Shown: positions 26,762 to 35,203, counted from the first letter of the stretch. The stretch: DNA of 52,029 nucleotides from an uncultured Eubacterium sp. (GCA_949959185.1 CATLIX010000021.1:1-52029); one strand, 5' to 3'. The notes: generated by a model not told the origin, from the letters alone. Made by a program: numbers and translations.

Positions 26762-27376
26762 ATGACAGCAATTATTGACTATGATGCAGGAAATCTGAAA
26801 AGTGTGGAAAAAGCTCTGAAATACCTGGGAGAAGAAAGTATTGTCACCAGGGATTTCAGAGAAATCCTGAAAGCAGATAAAGTGATTCTTCCGGGAGTCG
26901 GCGCTTTTGGGGTGGCAATGGAGCAACTGAAGAAATTTGAGCTGGACAAAGTAATACATGAAGTAATTGACAGGCAGACGCCCTTTTTGGGTATCTGCCT
27001 GGGTCTGCAGTTACTGTTTGAAGGAAGCGAAGAAAACAGCGGAGTGGAAGGGCTCGGTGTTTTAAAGGGAAAAATTTTAAAGATACCTGACAGGCCCGGA
27101 CTGAAAATACCCCATATCGGCTGGAACTCCCTTCATCTTCAGAATCAGGGCAGGCTGTTTGAAGGGGTGGCAGAGGGAGCTTTCGTATATTTCGTCCATT
27201 CCTTTTATCTGAAAGCGGAACATGAAGAAATCGTAAAAGCTTCCACGGAATACAGTGTGAATATTCATGCATCCGTGGAGCAGGATCGTGTATTTGCCTG
27301 CCAGTTTCATCCGGAGAAAAGCAGTTCCGTGGGACTGCAGATTCTGCAGAATTTTACCAGAACAGGGGAGGATTGA
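26762..27376 (+). CDS. hisH: Imidazole glycerol phosphate synthase, glutaminase subunit HisH
   Basis: HisH releases ammonia from glutamine for HisF in histidine synthesis. The 204-residue class I glutamine amidotransferase has the nucleophile in [10 protein letters not shown] (Cys near 79) and the His/Glu pair in FHPEKSS near 182-186. AGGAGC precedes the ATG. hisF starts two bases after its stop. No other his genes are in the window, so the rest of the pathway must lie elsewhere. Confidence 0.95.
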   Translation: MTAIIDYDAGNLKSVEKALKYLGEESIVTRDFREILKADKVILPGVGAFGVAMEQLKKFELDKVIHEVIDRQTPFLGICLGLQLLFEGSEENSGVEGLGVLKGKILKIPDRPGLKIPHIGWNSLHLQNQGRLFEGVAEGAFVYFVHSFYLKAEHEEIVKASTEYSVNIHASVEQDRVFACQFHPEKSSSVGLQILQNFTRTGED

Positions 27377-27378
27377 AC

Positions 27379-28140
27379 ATGTTTACAAAAAGGATTATTC
27401 CCTGTCTGGATGTACATAACGGGCGGGTGGTAAAAGGAGTTAATTTCGTGAATCTGAAAGACGCGGGAGATCCGGTGGCGGTTGCGGCGGCCTATGACCA
27501 GGCAGGGGCGGACGAAGTGGTGTTTCTGGATATTACCGCGTCTTCCGATGCCAGAAATACGGTAGTGGATATGGTACGCAGAGTGGCGGAGACGGTGTTT
27601 ATTCCTTTTACGGTAGGCGGAGGTATTCGTACGGTGGAAGATTTTCGTGTGCTGCTGCGGGAAGGAGCGGATAAGATTTCCATCAATTCTTCTGCCATCA
27701 ATACGCCGAATCTCATTCAGGAAGCAGCGGACAAGTTTGGCAGCCAGTGTGTGGTAGTTGCCATAGATGCCAGAAGAAGGCCGGATGGCAGCGGATGGAA
27801 TGTATATAAAAACGGCGGCCGGATTGACACGGGACTGGATGCGGTAGCATGGGCAATCCAGGCATGTGAGCTGGGGGCAGGAGAAATTCTCCTGACCAGT
27901 ATGGACTGCGACGGTACAAAAGCCGGTTATGATCTGGAACTGACGGGAACTATTGCGAATCATGTTTCCGTTCCTGTGATTGCATCCGGCGGCGCAGGTA
28001 CCAGAGAGCATTTTTATGAGGCGCTGACAGAAGGCGGCGCAGACGCGGCGCTGGCGGCTTCCCTGTTCCACTACAAAGAACTGGAAATTATGGATTTAAA
28101 ACGATACCTGGCACAGAAAGGCGTGTCGATGAGGATATAG
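27379..28140 (+). CDS. hisF: Imidazole glycerol phosphate synthase, cyclase subunit HisF
   Basis: HisF uses ammonia from HisH to convert PRFAR into imidazole glycerol phosphate and AICAR, linking histidine to the purine pathway encoded at 3305-7124. The 253-residue barrel protein starts [20 protein letters not shown], with catalytic Asp in CLDVHNG, and has IDARRR near residue 128 as the second catalytic Asp region. The late GGAGT phosphate loop is also present. ATG 27379 has GGGGAGG upstream; an upstream TTG at 27373 overlaps hisH and is less likely. Confidence 0.96.
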   Translation: MFTKRIIPCLDVHNGRVVKGVNFVNLKDAGDPVAVAAAYDQAGADEVVFLDITASSDARNTVVDMVRRVAETVFIPFTVGGGIRTVEDFRVLLREGADKISINSSAINTPNLIQEAADKFGSQCVVVAIDARRRPDGSGWNVYKNGGRIDTGLDAVAWAIQACELGAGEILLTSMDCDGTKAGYDLELTGTIANHVSVPVIASGGAGTREHFYEALTEGGADAALAASLFHYKELEIMDLKRYLAQKGVSMRI

Positions 28141-28191
28141 CGGTCCGAATGCGGCCGCTGTCAGTAAAGGAAACAGTGGAGGTTATTTACG

Positions 28192-28866
28192 ATGGGAATG
28201 CTGGTAAACGACTGGGTAGAGGCAGTCGGAGAGGAATTTAAGAAGCCTTATTATGCGAAACTCTACAAATTTGTCCGGGAAGAATACAATACAAGGGTTA
28301 TCTATCCGCCGGCAGACGATATATTCAACGCTCTGCATCTGACGCCTTTAAGCAAGGTGAAAGTATTGATTCTGGGACAGGATCCCTACCACAACGAAGG
28401 GCAGGCCCATGGTCTCTGTTTTTCAGTAAAACCAGGGGTGGAAGCGCCCCCCTCTCTGGAAAATATCTATAAGGAGCTCCATGAGGATCTGGGCTGCCGG
28501 ATACCCAATAACGGATATCTGGTTAAATGGGCGGAGCAGGGTGTGCTTATGCTGAACACGGTACTTACTGTCCGGGCCCATCAGGCCAACTCCCATCAGG
28601 GGCAGGGATGGGAACAGTTTACGGATGCGATTATCCATGCAGTCAATGCACAGGACAGGCCCATTGTGTCCATGCTGTGGGGCAGGCCGGCTCAGAACAA
28701 AGGTTCTGTTCTGACGAATCCGAAGCATCTGGTTTTGAAAGCTCCCCATCCCAGCCCTCTGTCGGCATACCGGGGATTTTTCGGCTGCAAACATTTCAGT
28801 CAGGCCAATGAATTCCTGCAGGCCAATGGGGTAGAACCGGTGGACTGGCAGATTGAAGATCTCTGA
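28192..28866 (+). CDS. ung: Uracil-DNA glycosylase, family 1
   Basis: Ung removes uracil from DNA to start base-excision repair. The 224-residue protein has the water-activating motif GQDPYHNEGQAHGL (about residues 62-75) and the C-terminal HPSPLSAYRGFFG loop (about 185-197) that recognises the flipped base. GGAGG lies nine bases before the ATG. A small AGCGGTCC/GGCCGCT hairpin at 28139-28160 separates it from hisF but has no T-run, so cotranscription is possible. Confidence 0.96.
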   Translation: MGMLVNDWVEAVGEEFKKPYYAKLYKFVREEYNTRVIYPPADDIFNALHLTPLSKVKVLILGQDPYHNEGQAHGLCFSVKPGVEAPPSLENIYKELHEDLGCRIPNNGYLVKWAEQGVLMLNTVLTVRAHQANSHQGQGWEQFTDAIIHAVNAQDRPIVSMLWGRPAQNKGSVLTNPKHLVLKAPHPSPLSAYRGFFGCKHFSQANEFLQANGVEPVDWQIEDL

Positions 28867-28939
28867 ACGGAGATAAAAGTTCGCAACAGTTCAGTCCGCG
28901 CCCCTTTTACAAAAGTTTAGTCAGATTTTCAGAAAAATA

Positions 28940-28968
28940 TTGCCAATACCGGTGAAAAATGGTATAAT
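28940..28968 (+). promoter_or_regulatory. Predicted promoter of the FliD-C-like gene
   Basis: TTGCCA (28940-28945), a 17-base spacer and TATAAT (28963-28968) precede a leader of about 120 bases. Confidence 0.7.
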
Positions 28969-29094
28969 ACATACAAGTAAACTGTAAATGGGATTTTTAT
29001 AACTGTGAGCAGAAAACAGTAATTTCAGACAGTGAGAAAGTTGTAAGCAGGGGAAGAGACAGGGATGTCCGCCCGATTCAAAGGAGTGAGGTTT

Positions 29095-29868
29095 ATGGCA
29101 TTTTTTGGATTAAATAACGCTAATTCGGTAAACACATTGTTTTCCAGCCTGAATTCAGGCTCATCCGGAATTGGTTCCGGGAATTTTCTGGCTGATTATG
29201 CAAGCATTCGCAACGGCGGGTATTATAAGCTGCTGAAAGCATATTACGGGACACATTCCAATCGGCAGGGACTCTCCAGCGTATCACAGACAATGCGTCC
29301 ATCCACATCCACGTCCGTTTCGAAAGATTCTACGAAGAAACTGACCAAGATAGAGAACAGTGCGGATGATTTGAAGAAGTCAGCAGATGCATTGCTTACC
29401 AGAGGAAATAAAAATGTATTCCGGAAGGTAGATGTAAAACAGGCAGACGGCACTGTGAAGAAAGACTATGATGTAAATGCGATTTACGATAAAGTGAAAT
29501 CCTTTGTGGATGATTACAATGCTCTGATTAATAATGCAGAAGATACCAATACGTCTACCATCGACCGGGCGGTTCGGCAGTTGACTCATCTGACAGACAC
29601 CAATGAGAAGACTCTGGATAAAATCGGAATCTCCATAGCAGAAGATGATACGCTGCGCCTTGACAAAGAGACATTCATGAAAGCAGATATGGATGTGGTG
29701 AAGGGACTTTTTAACGGAAATGGTTCTTATGGCTACTCCGTATCTACAAAGGCTTCCATGGTAGATTATTACGCGCAGAATGAGGCAAGTAAGGCGAATA
29801 CTTATGGACGCAACGGAGCTTATAATTATAATTATTCTTATGGAAGTAATTATAACAGCTATTTTTAA
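29095..29868 (+). CDS. FliD C-terminal-domain-like protein outside a flagellar locus
   Basis: The 257-residue protein resembles the C-terminal part of the flagellar cap protein FliD: VKSFVDDYNALIN, then LDKIGISIAEDDTLRLDKETF, then DVVKGLFNGNGSYGYSV. It lacks an evident FliD N-terminal D0 domain and ends in a Tyr/Asn/Ser-rich tail (YNYNYSYGSNYNSYF). Its first 90 residues are rich in Ser, Gly and Asn. There is no signal peptide and no flagellar gene in the window. ATG 29095 follows AAAGGAGTGAGG; an ATG at 29065 would add ten residues. It has its own promoter and terminator. Function unknown; similarity is by motif pattern only. Confidence 0.7.
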   Translation: MAFFGLNNANSVNTLFSSLNSGSSGIGSGNFLADYASIRNGGYYKLLKAYYGTHSNRQGLSSVSQTMRPSTSTSVSKDSTKKLTKIENSADDLKKSADALLTRGNKNVFRKVDVKQADGTVKKDYDVNAIYDKVKSFVDDYNALINNAEDTNTSTIDRAVRQLTHLTDTNEKTLDKIGISIAEDDTLRLDKETFMKADMDVVKGLFNGNGSYGYSVSTKASMVDYYAQNEASKANTYGRNGAYNYNYSYGSNYNSYF

Positions 29869-29890
29869 GAGAACAGAGTTTGATAAGTTG

Positions 29891-29923
29891 AGAGAACTGT
29901 TGCAAAGCAGCAGTTCTCTTTTT
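29891..29923 (+). terminator. Rho-independent terminator after the FliD-C-like gene
   Basis: AGAGAACTGTTGC and GCAGCAGTTCTCT form a 13-bp stem with one wobble pair and an AAA loop, followed by five T. Element copy C begins two bases later. Confidence 0.85.
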
Positions 29924-29925
29924 CA

Positions 29926-30140
29926 TCTTACAGGAAATACCATGTTACTGTGAAGTGCTAAAGTATATAGATTTCCTATAAGAGAAAACCCTCCGGGCGG
30001 GATGCGCAGCTCGCGGAGAGGAAATTTATTGCCAGGCAATCCGCTCGCGCGCAGCAAACTGTCCAGGTCCCTCATGATTGAGGGATTCAGGGAGTTGAAG
30101 CGGACCTGTCTGCTTTGTTTTCTTACAGGAAAGACTCAGT
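29926..30140 (+). repeat. Composite interspersed element, copy C (most complete short form)
   Basis: The palindrome (29926-29983) has arms TCTTACAGGAAAT and ATTTCCTATAAGA. The double hairpin follows: GCGGA (30013-30017) with TCCGC (30040-30044), around TTGCC/GGCAA. The third module has CAGGTCC (30064-30070) pairing with GGACCTG (30102-30108). The copy ends in a half palindrome (CTTACAGGAAAGAC at about 30122) that has lost its right arm. It abuts a terminator on the left, and cbiQ starts 27 bases after its end in the same orientation. Confidence 0.88.
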
Positions 30141-30166
30141 TCAACCTGCAATTGGAGGGGCCAGAA

Positions 30167-30970
30167 ATGATATTTCATCGTCACAGACGTCATTCCCACA
30201 GCGTGAACAGCATGGATTATTATGCCAGCCAGTCGGGAATACGTCATTGGAATGACAGCTATAAAGTAATATCCGCCTGCAGTATCCTGCTGTTGTGCAT
30301 TCTGCTGAATCAGCCGGTAATTTCCATTGCAGTGATTCTGACCATGGGATTTATGAATGTAAAGGTAAACGGCGTATCCTTTTACGATTATGCAGGATTT
30401 CTGAAGATTCCGGTCGCATTTCTGATACTGGGCAGTGCGGCGGTAGCCTGCGGCATATCCAGGTCTCCGGCAGGAGATTACAGGATTTCACTGAACTGGT
30501 TTTATCTGTATGTAACAGAAGAGGGGATAAAACAGGCTGCGGAGCTGGTTCTGAAAGCTATGGGAGCGGTAAGCGCCATGTATTTTCTGGCATTGTCAAC
30601 GCCGGCCCATGAACTGACAGGCGTGTTGAAAAAGGCTCACGTTCCCCGAATAATTGTGGAACTGATGGATATGATTTATCGTTTCATTTTTATTTTAACA
30701 GAAGTACAGGGCAGGATGAAGACTGCGGCCATGTCACGGTTGGGGTATACGGATTTTAAGACTTCCTGCTATTCTTTTGGCCAGACAGGCGGAAATCTGT
30801 TTTTGCTTTCCCTGAAAAAAGCAAATGCCTGTTATGATGCCATGATATCAAGATGTTACGAAGGGGAACTGCCTTTCTGGGAGGAGGAAAAGCAGCTGAA
30901 AATATGGCAGGTGGCATTGCTGGCGGCTTATGAAGGCAGCCTGATTATGTTGTTTTTGATTCTCCGGTAG
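30167..30970 (+). CDS. cbiQ: Cobalt ECF transporter transmembrane component CbiQ
   Basis: CbiQ is the membrane (T) subunit of the energy-coupling factor cobalt importer and connects CbiM/CbiN with the ATPase. The 267-residue protein has an early basic, His-rich N terminus, about five hydrophobic segments (about 30-130 and 240-265) and the coupling-helix region LMDMIYRFIFILTEVQGRMKTA with AMSRLGY after it. ATG 30167 has TTGGAGGGG upstream; the open frame extends upstream through the repeat element without similarity. It is followed by cbiO but is separated from cbiMN by 2.2 kb and a riboswitch. No promoter of its own is evident between the repeat and the gene. Confidence 0.9.
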   Translation: MIFHRHRRHSHSVNSMDYYASQSGIRHWNDSYKVISACSILLLCILLNQPVISIAVILTMGFMNVKVNGVSFYDYAGFLKIPVAFLILGSAAVACGISRSPAGDYRISLNWFYLYVTEEGIKQAAELVLKAMGAVSAMYFLALSTPAHELTGVLKKAHVPRIIVELMDMIYRFIFILTEVQGRMKTAAMSRLGYTDFKTSCYSFGQTGGNLFLLSLKKANACYDAMISRCYEGELPFWEEEKQLKIWQVALLAAYEGSLIMLFLILR

Positions 30971-31025
30971 GAAGGGCCCTTTTACTTTGAAGTATAGAAA
31001 TTCATGATTTTGTGAGGAGGAAGCT

Positions 31026-31856
31026 GTGGAATCCAGGGAGACAATTTTACAGGTACGGCATTTATCATATGGATATCATCCCGGAAATCCCGTGTTGAAG
31101 GATGTGAACGTTTCTGTTCGAAGAGGAGAAAAAATAGCAGTGATGGGCGCAAACGGAGCCGGAAAATCCACATTTTTTCTGAACCTGAACGGTGTGCTGC
31201 AGGCAGAAACCGGAGAAATTTTTTATGAAGGGCAGAAAACAGGGAAAAAAAATCTGAATGAGCTGCGGAAGCATGTGGGATTTGTGTTTCAGGATGCAGA
31301 CAGTCAGATTATTGCCTCCAGCGTGCAGGCAGAAGTGGCTTTTGGCCCCATGAATCTGAAACTGTCCAGAGAAGAAGTAAGAGAGCGGGTAAATCAGGCG
31401 CTGGAGTATATGGATTTGCAGGAGTACAGAACCAGGCCGCCCCATTATTTAAGCGGCGGGGAGAAAAAGCGGGTCAGTATTGCGGATATTATCGCCATGC
31501 ATTCAGAAGTGATACTGTTTGATGAGCCCACGGCGGCCCTCGATCCGCTTAGTGCAGATATGCTGGAAGAAGTTCTGGAGAAACTGTCCGGGGAGGGTAA
31601 AGCATTGCTGGTTTCCACCCATGATGTGGATTTTGCGTACCGCTGGGCAGAGCGGGTACTGGTTTTTGACCAGGGACAGGTGATAGCAGACGGAGAAGTA
31701 CTGTCCGTATTCCGGGATGAATCTGTTCTGGAGCGGGCGCATCTGAGAAAGCCGGAACTGCTGGAGGTGTATGAAATACTTCTGAAAAAAGGGCTGATAC
31801 GGGAAAACAGTTATCCCAGACAGGCAAAAGAACTGGCAAAAGCCATGCATTTGTAA
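31026..31856 (+). CDS. cbiO: Cobalt ECF transporter ATP-binding protein CbiO
   Basis: CbiO is the ABC ATPase that energises cobalt uptake. The 276-residue protein shows Walker A GANGAGKST (about residues 40-48), the ABC signature LSGGEKKR (about 142-149), Walker B VILFDEPTAALDP (about 161-173) and the switch His in VSTHD. It starts at GTG 31026 with AGGAGG five bases upstream. It lies 55 bases after cbiQ and 33 before an HD-domain gene, so the three probably form one unit. Confidence 0.93.
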   Translation: MESRETILQVRHLSYGYHPGNPVLKDVNVSVRRGEKIAVMGANGAGKSTFFLNLNGVLQAETGEIFYEGQKTGKKNLNELRKHVGFVFQDADSQIIASSVQAEVAFGPMNLKLSREEVRERVNQALEYMDLQEYRTRPPHYLSGGEKKRVSIADIIAMHSEVILFDEPTAALDPLSADMLEEVLEKLSGEGKALLVSTHDVDFAYRWAERVLVFDQGQVIADGEVLSVFRDESVLERAHLRKPELLEVYEILLKKGLIRENSYPRQAKELAKAMHL

Positions 31857-31889
31857 AAATATCCATAACATACAGGGAGGGCAGGAGAT

Positions 31890-32537
31890 ATGATGAACGA
31901 AAAATATATGGAATATCTGGTTTATGTGAAAGAATATCTTACCAGAAATCATGGTATAGATTCACCCAATCCCAGACATCCGTTCCGTTCCCGTTTTCAG
32001 CATACCATTCGGGTGCTGCACTGGTGTTTCCGTCTGACGGAAGGTATGGAACATGTGGATAAAGATGCTTTATATACAGCGGCTGTTTTTCATGACATCG
32101 GCTACATGAATCAGGATAATAACCGCCATGCCCTGCGGAGCGGAAAAGCATTTCATGAATATGCAGTGTGCCACCATATGGACGAAACATTTCGTGACAG
32201 GGTAGAACGTCTGATTTATGCCCATTCCAATAAAGAACTGCTGAAGAAGAAAGATACCAGTCTGGAACTGATTTTGCTGATGGAGGCAGATTTACTGGAT
32301 GAGGAAGGGGCCATGGGAATTGTGTGGGACTGTATGGCTATGGGAAATATACATGCCACAAGCTATGGAGCCGCATATTATCATATTATGGAGAATTCCA
32401 ACAAAAAGGAAGTGAATCCTATGGTGACGGAAAAAGCCAGAAAATTCTGGGAGGAAAAAAAGCGGATAGTGGCAGAATTTGCAGATATACTGGCAGAAGA
32501 TTTAATGATTGGAAGCCCTTATTTTGATGTTCCGTAA
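31890..32537 (+). CDS. HD-domain phosphohydrolase-like protein
   Basis: The 215-residue protein has an HD fold. His in FQHTIRVLHWC, the HD pair in VFHDIGYMNQ and the later CHHMDE are visible, with Asp in LMEADLLDEEG as a likely final ligand. There is no GYP motif, so it is not an HD-GYP protein. Related small HD proteins hydrolyse phosphate esters or nucleotides, but the substrate here is unknown. GGCAGGAG precedes ATG 31890. Its place between cbiQO and the cobalamin riboswitch suggests, but does not prove, a link with cobalt or cobalamin. Confidence 0.8.
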   Translation: MMNEKYMEYLVYVKEYLTRNHGIDSPNPRHPFRSRFQHTIRVLHWCFRLTEGMEHVDKDALYTAAVFHDIGYMNQDNNRHALRSGKAFHEYAVCHHMDETFRDRVERLIYAHSNKELLKKKDTSLELILLMEADLLDEEGAMGIVWDCMAMGNIHATSYGAAYYHIMENSNKKEVNPMVTEKARKFWEEKKRIVAEFADILAEDLMIGSPYFDVP

Positions 32538-32654
32538 TTCTGCTTTTACGCATTGTTACCCTGGCCCGGAGGAGAGAAAGAAAAGTTCTGGACATTTTTC
32601 TGCTGCCGTGATATGATTATAAAATACTGAGAGATATTCAGTATCAGAAAATAT

Positions 32655-32845
32655 AATTACGGAAGGTGCCTGCAGGATTGCAGGATAATAGGGAAATGAG
32701 TGTGAATCTCATACGGTCCCGCCACTGTAAAAGCGGAGTTTTCTTTCGCAGACAGCGTATGGTTCAGATACATTGTCAGATACCACTGGGAAACCGGGAA
32801 GGTGAAAGAAAATGCAGAAACTTGAGTCAGAAGACCTGCCTTTTG
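32655..32845 (+). promoter_or_regulatory. Cobalamin (B12) riboswitch
   Basis: The conserved blocks appear in order: GGTGCC (32665), ATAGGGAA (32688), GTGTGAATCTCATACGGTCC, the B12-box-type GCCACTGTAA (32721), GTCAGATACCACTGGGAAACC (split across 32776-32795) and GAGTCAGAAGACCTGCC (32824-32840). This is the class I cobalamin aptamer, which lowers expression of cobalamin and cobalt transport genes when B12 is plentiful. The downstream genes cbiM-cbiN fit exactly. Possible expression-platform stems lie at 32890-32964, and a terminator lies at 32977. A weak TATAAA-like -10 sits at 32618. Confidence 0.93.
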
Positions 32846-32889
32846 TAAGGGAATGCAAATAGTTACGAGAGATAACTGGTTGCAGATTA

Positions 32890-32964
32890 CCCGTTCCGAA
32901 AGATATCCGGGAAAAGGTTTTTCGGAATGGATTATCCAGGTGCGGTTTTCTGTGTGAGAACGGG
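32890..32964 (+). promoter_or_regulatory. Candidate alternative stems of the riboswitch expression platform
   Basis: CCGTTCCGAAA (32891-32901) can pair with TTTCGGAATGG (32920-32930). The overlapping CCCGTTC (32890-32896) can instead pair with GAACGGG (32958-32964). The two pairings exclude each other, as expected for a switch. Confidence 0.45.
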
Positions 32965-32976
32965 AAATTGCAGATG

Positions 32977-33020
32977 ATACCGGTTTGCTGTACGAAATGC
33001 AGGAAATGCGGTATTTTTTT
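32977..33020 (+). terminator. Predicted terminator between the riboswitch and cbiM
   Basis: ATACCG (32977-32982) pairs with CGGTAT (33009-33014), with a few further pairs inside, followed by seven T. It could be the regulated terminator of the riboswitch. Element copy D begins at its end. Confidence 0.55.
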
Positions 33021-33021
33021 A

Positions 33022-33129
33022 TCTTACAGGAAATACTGTTCCACTGTGAAGCACTAAATCATATAGATTTCCTATAAGATAAAAATAGTATGCGCAGTTC
33101 GCAGAGATGAAGTTTATTGTTTCGCAGCT
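33022..33129 (+). repeat. Composite interspersed element, copy D (degenerate)
   Basis: The palindrome (33022-33077) has arms TCTTACAGGAAAT and ATTTCCTATAAGA-type. A degenerate double hairpin follows, with outer stem GCAG (33099-33102) and CTGC (33126-33129) and a weak inner stem. The CAGGTCC module is absent. The copy lies between the riboswitch terminator and cbiM, inside the regulated leader. Confidence 0.75.
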
Positions 33130-33164
33130 GCCTGTTTGTTATTCAGCAGAAAAGGAGAAGGAAT

Positions 33165-33941
33165 ATGACAGAGAAACAGAAGAAATTATTGATAATGCTC
33201 ACTGCCTTTGCAGCGGGATTCGCAGTGGCGCCTGAAGTAAACGCCATGCATATCATGGAGGGATACCTGCCCATAGGATTCTGTATTGCCTGGGGGATTG
33301 TGTGCATACCTTTTCTGGCAGGAGGATTTTTTTCCATTCGGAACAAACTGAAAGAGAATCGGAAGAACATTACCATACTGGCCATGTCGGGGGCTTTTAT
33401 TTTTGTAATATCTTCTCTGAAAATTCCTTCTGTTACCGGAAGCTGTTCCCATATGACCGGGACAGGTCTGGGAGCCATTTTATTCGGACCGGGTGCGGTG
33501 AGTATACTGGGCATTATCGTGCTGATTTTCCAGGCGGTTCTGCTTGCCCATGGCGGGCTGACCAGTCTGGGAGCCAATACCTTTTCCATGGCCATTGCGG
33601 GGCCTGTGCTGTCCTGGGGCGTTTACGGACTGTGCAGAAAGTGTAAGGTAAACCGCAGAGTCAGCGTATTTCTGGCGGCGGCGCTGGGGGATCTTTTTAC
33701 CTATTGTGTGACCAGCTTCCAACTGGCCCTGGCGTATCCCTCTGAGCAGGGCGGTGTTCTGGCGTCTGCCGGAAAATTTCTGGGTGTTTTTGCTCCAACC
33801 CAGATTCCCCTTGCACTGATAGAAGGATTTCTCACCACGGTGATTATTATTACACTGGAAAATTATGCCCGGCCGGAACTGGAAAGTGTGGGATATCTGG
33901 AGACAGGAACTTCCGGGAGAGAAAAGGTACAGGAGGGATAA
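33165..33941 (+). CDS. cbiM: Cobalt ECF transporter substrate-capture protein CbiM
   Basis: CbiM is the membrane S component that binds cobalt. The 258-residue protein begins with a signal-like hydrophobic stretch ending in EVNA, then MHIMEGYLP, the conserved metal-binding start of mature CbiM proteins. It continues with about six membrane segments and the family motif [25 protein letters not shown] precedes ATG 33165; an upstream in-frame start at 33117 has no support. cbiN follows after two bases. Expression is probably under the cobalamin riboswitch at 32655. Confidence 0.95.
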   Translation: MTEKQKKLLIMLTAFAAGFAVAPEVNAMHIMEGYLPIGFCIAWGIVCIPFLAGGFFSIRNKLKENRKNITILAMSGAFIFVISSLKIPSVTGSCSHMTGTGLGAILFGPGAVSILGIIVLIFQAVLLAHGGLTSLGANTFSMAIAGPVLSWGVYGLCRKCKVNRRVSVFLAAALGDLFTYCVTSFQLALAYPSEQGGVLASAGKFLGVFAPTQIPLALIEGFLTTVIIITLENYARPELESVGYLETGTSGREKVQEG

Positions 33942-33943
33942 AA

Positions 33944-34261
33944 ATGAAAAAGACAGATAAAAAGATTATGATACTTCTTCTGGCGGCGGCAGTTTTGCTG
34001 GTAGTAATACCGTTACTGGCTTTAAAGGGAGCGGAGTTTGGCGGTTCGGATGATGCGGGAAGCCAGGTAGTGGAAGGGATTCAGGAGGATTATGAGCCCT
34101 GGTTTACGCCTGTACTGGAAACATTGATTGGCGGAGAACTGCCGGGAGAAGTGGAAAGCCTGCTGTTCTGCGTTCAGACAGGAATTGGCGTTGGAATTAT
34201 TGCATTTTGTATGGGACGCCTGGTGGAACGGAAGAAATGGAAAGACCGTATGCAGGCATAA
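33944..34261 (+). CDS. cbiN: Cobalt transporter accessory protein CbiN
   Basis: CbiN is a small two-helix membrane protein needed with CbiM for metal loading. The 105-residue protein has membrane segments at about 7-28 and 74-93, with the conserved extracytoplasmic FGGSDDAGSQVV and EPWFTPV stretch between. Its ATG is two bases after the cbiM stop and AGGAGG overlaps the end of cbiM, so translation is coupled. Confidence 0.92.
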   Translation: MKKTDKKIMILLLAAAVLLVVIPLLALKGAEFGGSDDAGSQVVEGIQEDYEPWFTPVLETLIGGELPGEVESLLFCVQTGIGVGIIAFCMGRLVERKKWKDRMQA

Positions 34262-34339
34262 TATTGGGCATGAAATTTAATAAATCTGACAGCATTTTAA
34301 TCAAAATGAAAAGAAATTTATGTTACAGGAGGAATCAGA

Positions 34340-35188
34340 ATGGCAGAGAATAAGGAATGCAGCAGTGCATCGAGTTGTTCAAGAGAAAGTTGCGAAGGAT
34401 GTCCCAGTCAGAACGGAGGTACGCCTCAGAGTTTTCTGGAGGAACTGAATCCCTTTTCCAGTGTGAAAAAAGTAATTGGCGTTGTAAGCGGCAAAGGAGG
34501 TGTGGGAAAATCTTTTGTTACCGCATCTCTGGCGGCAGCAATGAGAAAACAGGGATATGAAGTGGGAATTTTAGACGCGGATATTACCGGGCCTTCCATT
34601 CCGAAAATGTTTGGAGTTCACGGGCCGGCAGAAGGAAATGATATGGGTCTGTTTCCCATACCTGCCCAGGACGGTACGAAAATCATGTCTCTGAATCTGC
34701 TGGTGGATGATGAGGAGTCTCCCGTAGTCTGGCGCGGGCCGGTGATTGCATCTACCGTAAAACAGTTCTGGCATGATGTGTACTGGGGAGATTTGGATTA
34801 CCTGTTTGTGGACATGCCTCCGGGAACCGGGGATGTCCCCCTGACCGTGTTCCAGTCTCTTCCGGTGGACGGGATTGTAATTGTAACGTCTCCGCAGGAA
34901 CTGGTGCAGCTTATTGTGAAAAAGGCAATCAATATGGCGGGAATGATGGATATTCCGGTACTTGGCATTGTGGAAAACTACAGTTTTCTGAAATGCCCGG
35001 ACTGCGGAACGGAAATAAAAATATTCGGAGAGAGCCATCTGGAAGAAGCGGCAGCGGAACTTGATTTGCCGGTTTTGGGCAGAATGCCTCTGGAGCCGGA
35101 GTATGCAAGACTGGCAGATGAAGGAAATTTCCATAAAATAGAGAATCCTTACCTGGAAGAAGCAGTGAAAAAAGTAGAAAATTTATAA
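34340..35188 (+). CDS. Mrp/NBP35-type P-loop ATPase, iron-sulfur cluster carrier
   Basis: Mrp (ApbC) proteins bind and transfer iron-sulfur clusters. The 282-residue protein has a cysteine-rich N-terminal leader (Cys in CSSASSCSRESCEGC), the deviant Walker A GKGGVGKS (about 50-57), DADITGPSIPKMFG, VDMPPGTGDVPLT and the cluster-binding CPDC (about 219-222). The cysteine leader is an additional metal site, as in NBP35-like members. ACAGGAGG precedes the ATG. It lies 78 bases after cbiN, possibly in the same transcript, and ends with a strong terminator. Confidence 0.92.
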   Translation: MAENKECSSASSCSRESCEGCPSQNGGTPQSFLEELNPFSSVKKVIGVVSGKGGVGKSFVTASLAAAMRKQGYEVGILDADITGPSIPKMFGVHGPAEGNDMGLFPIPAQDGTKIMSLNLLVDDEESPVVWRGPVIASTVKQFWHDVYWGDLDYLFVDMPPGTGDVPLTVFQSLPVDGIVIVTSPQELVQLIVKKAINMAGMMDIPVLGIVENYSFLKCPDCGTEIKIFGESHLEEAAAELDLPVLGRMPLEPEYARLADEGNFHKIENPYLEEAVKKVENL

Positions 35189-35203
35189 AGCCTTTTGACA
35201 TGC

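Noticed and set aside
30002-30166. N-terminal extension of CbiQ through the repeat element
   Set aside because: The extra 55 residues are encoded by repeat sequence, lack CbiQ similarity, and a good ribosome site stands before ATG 30167.
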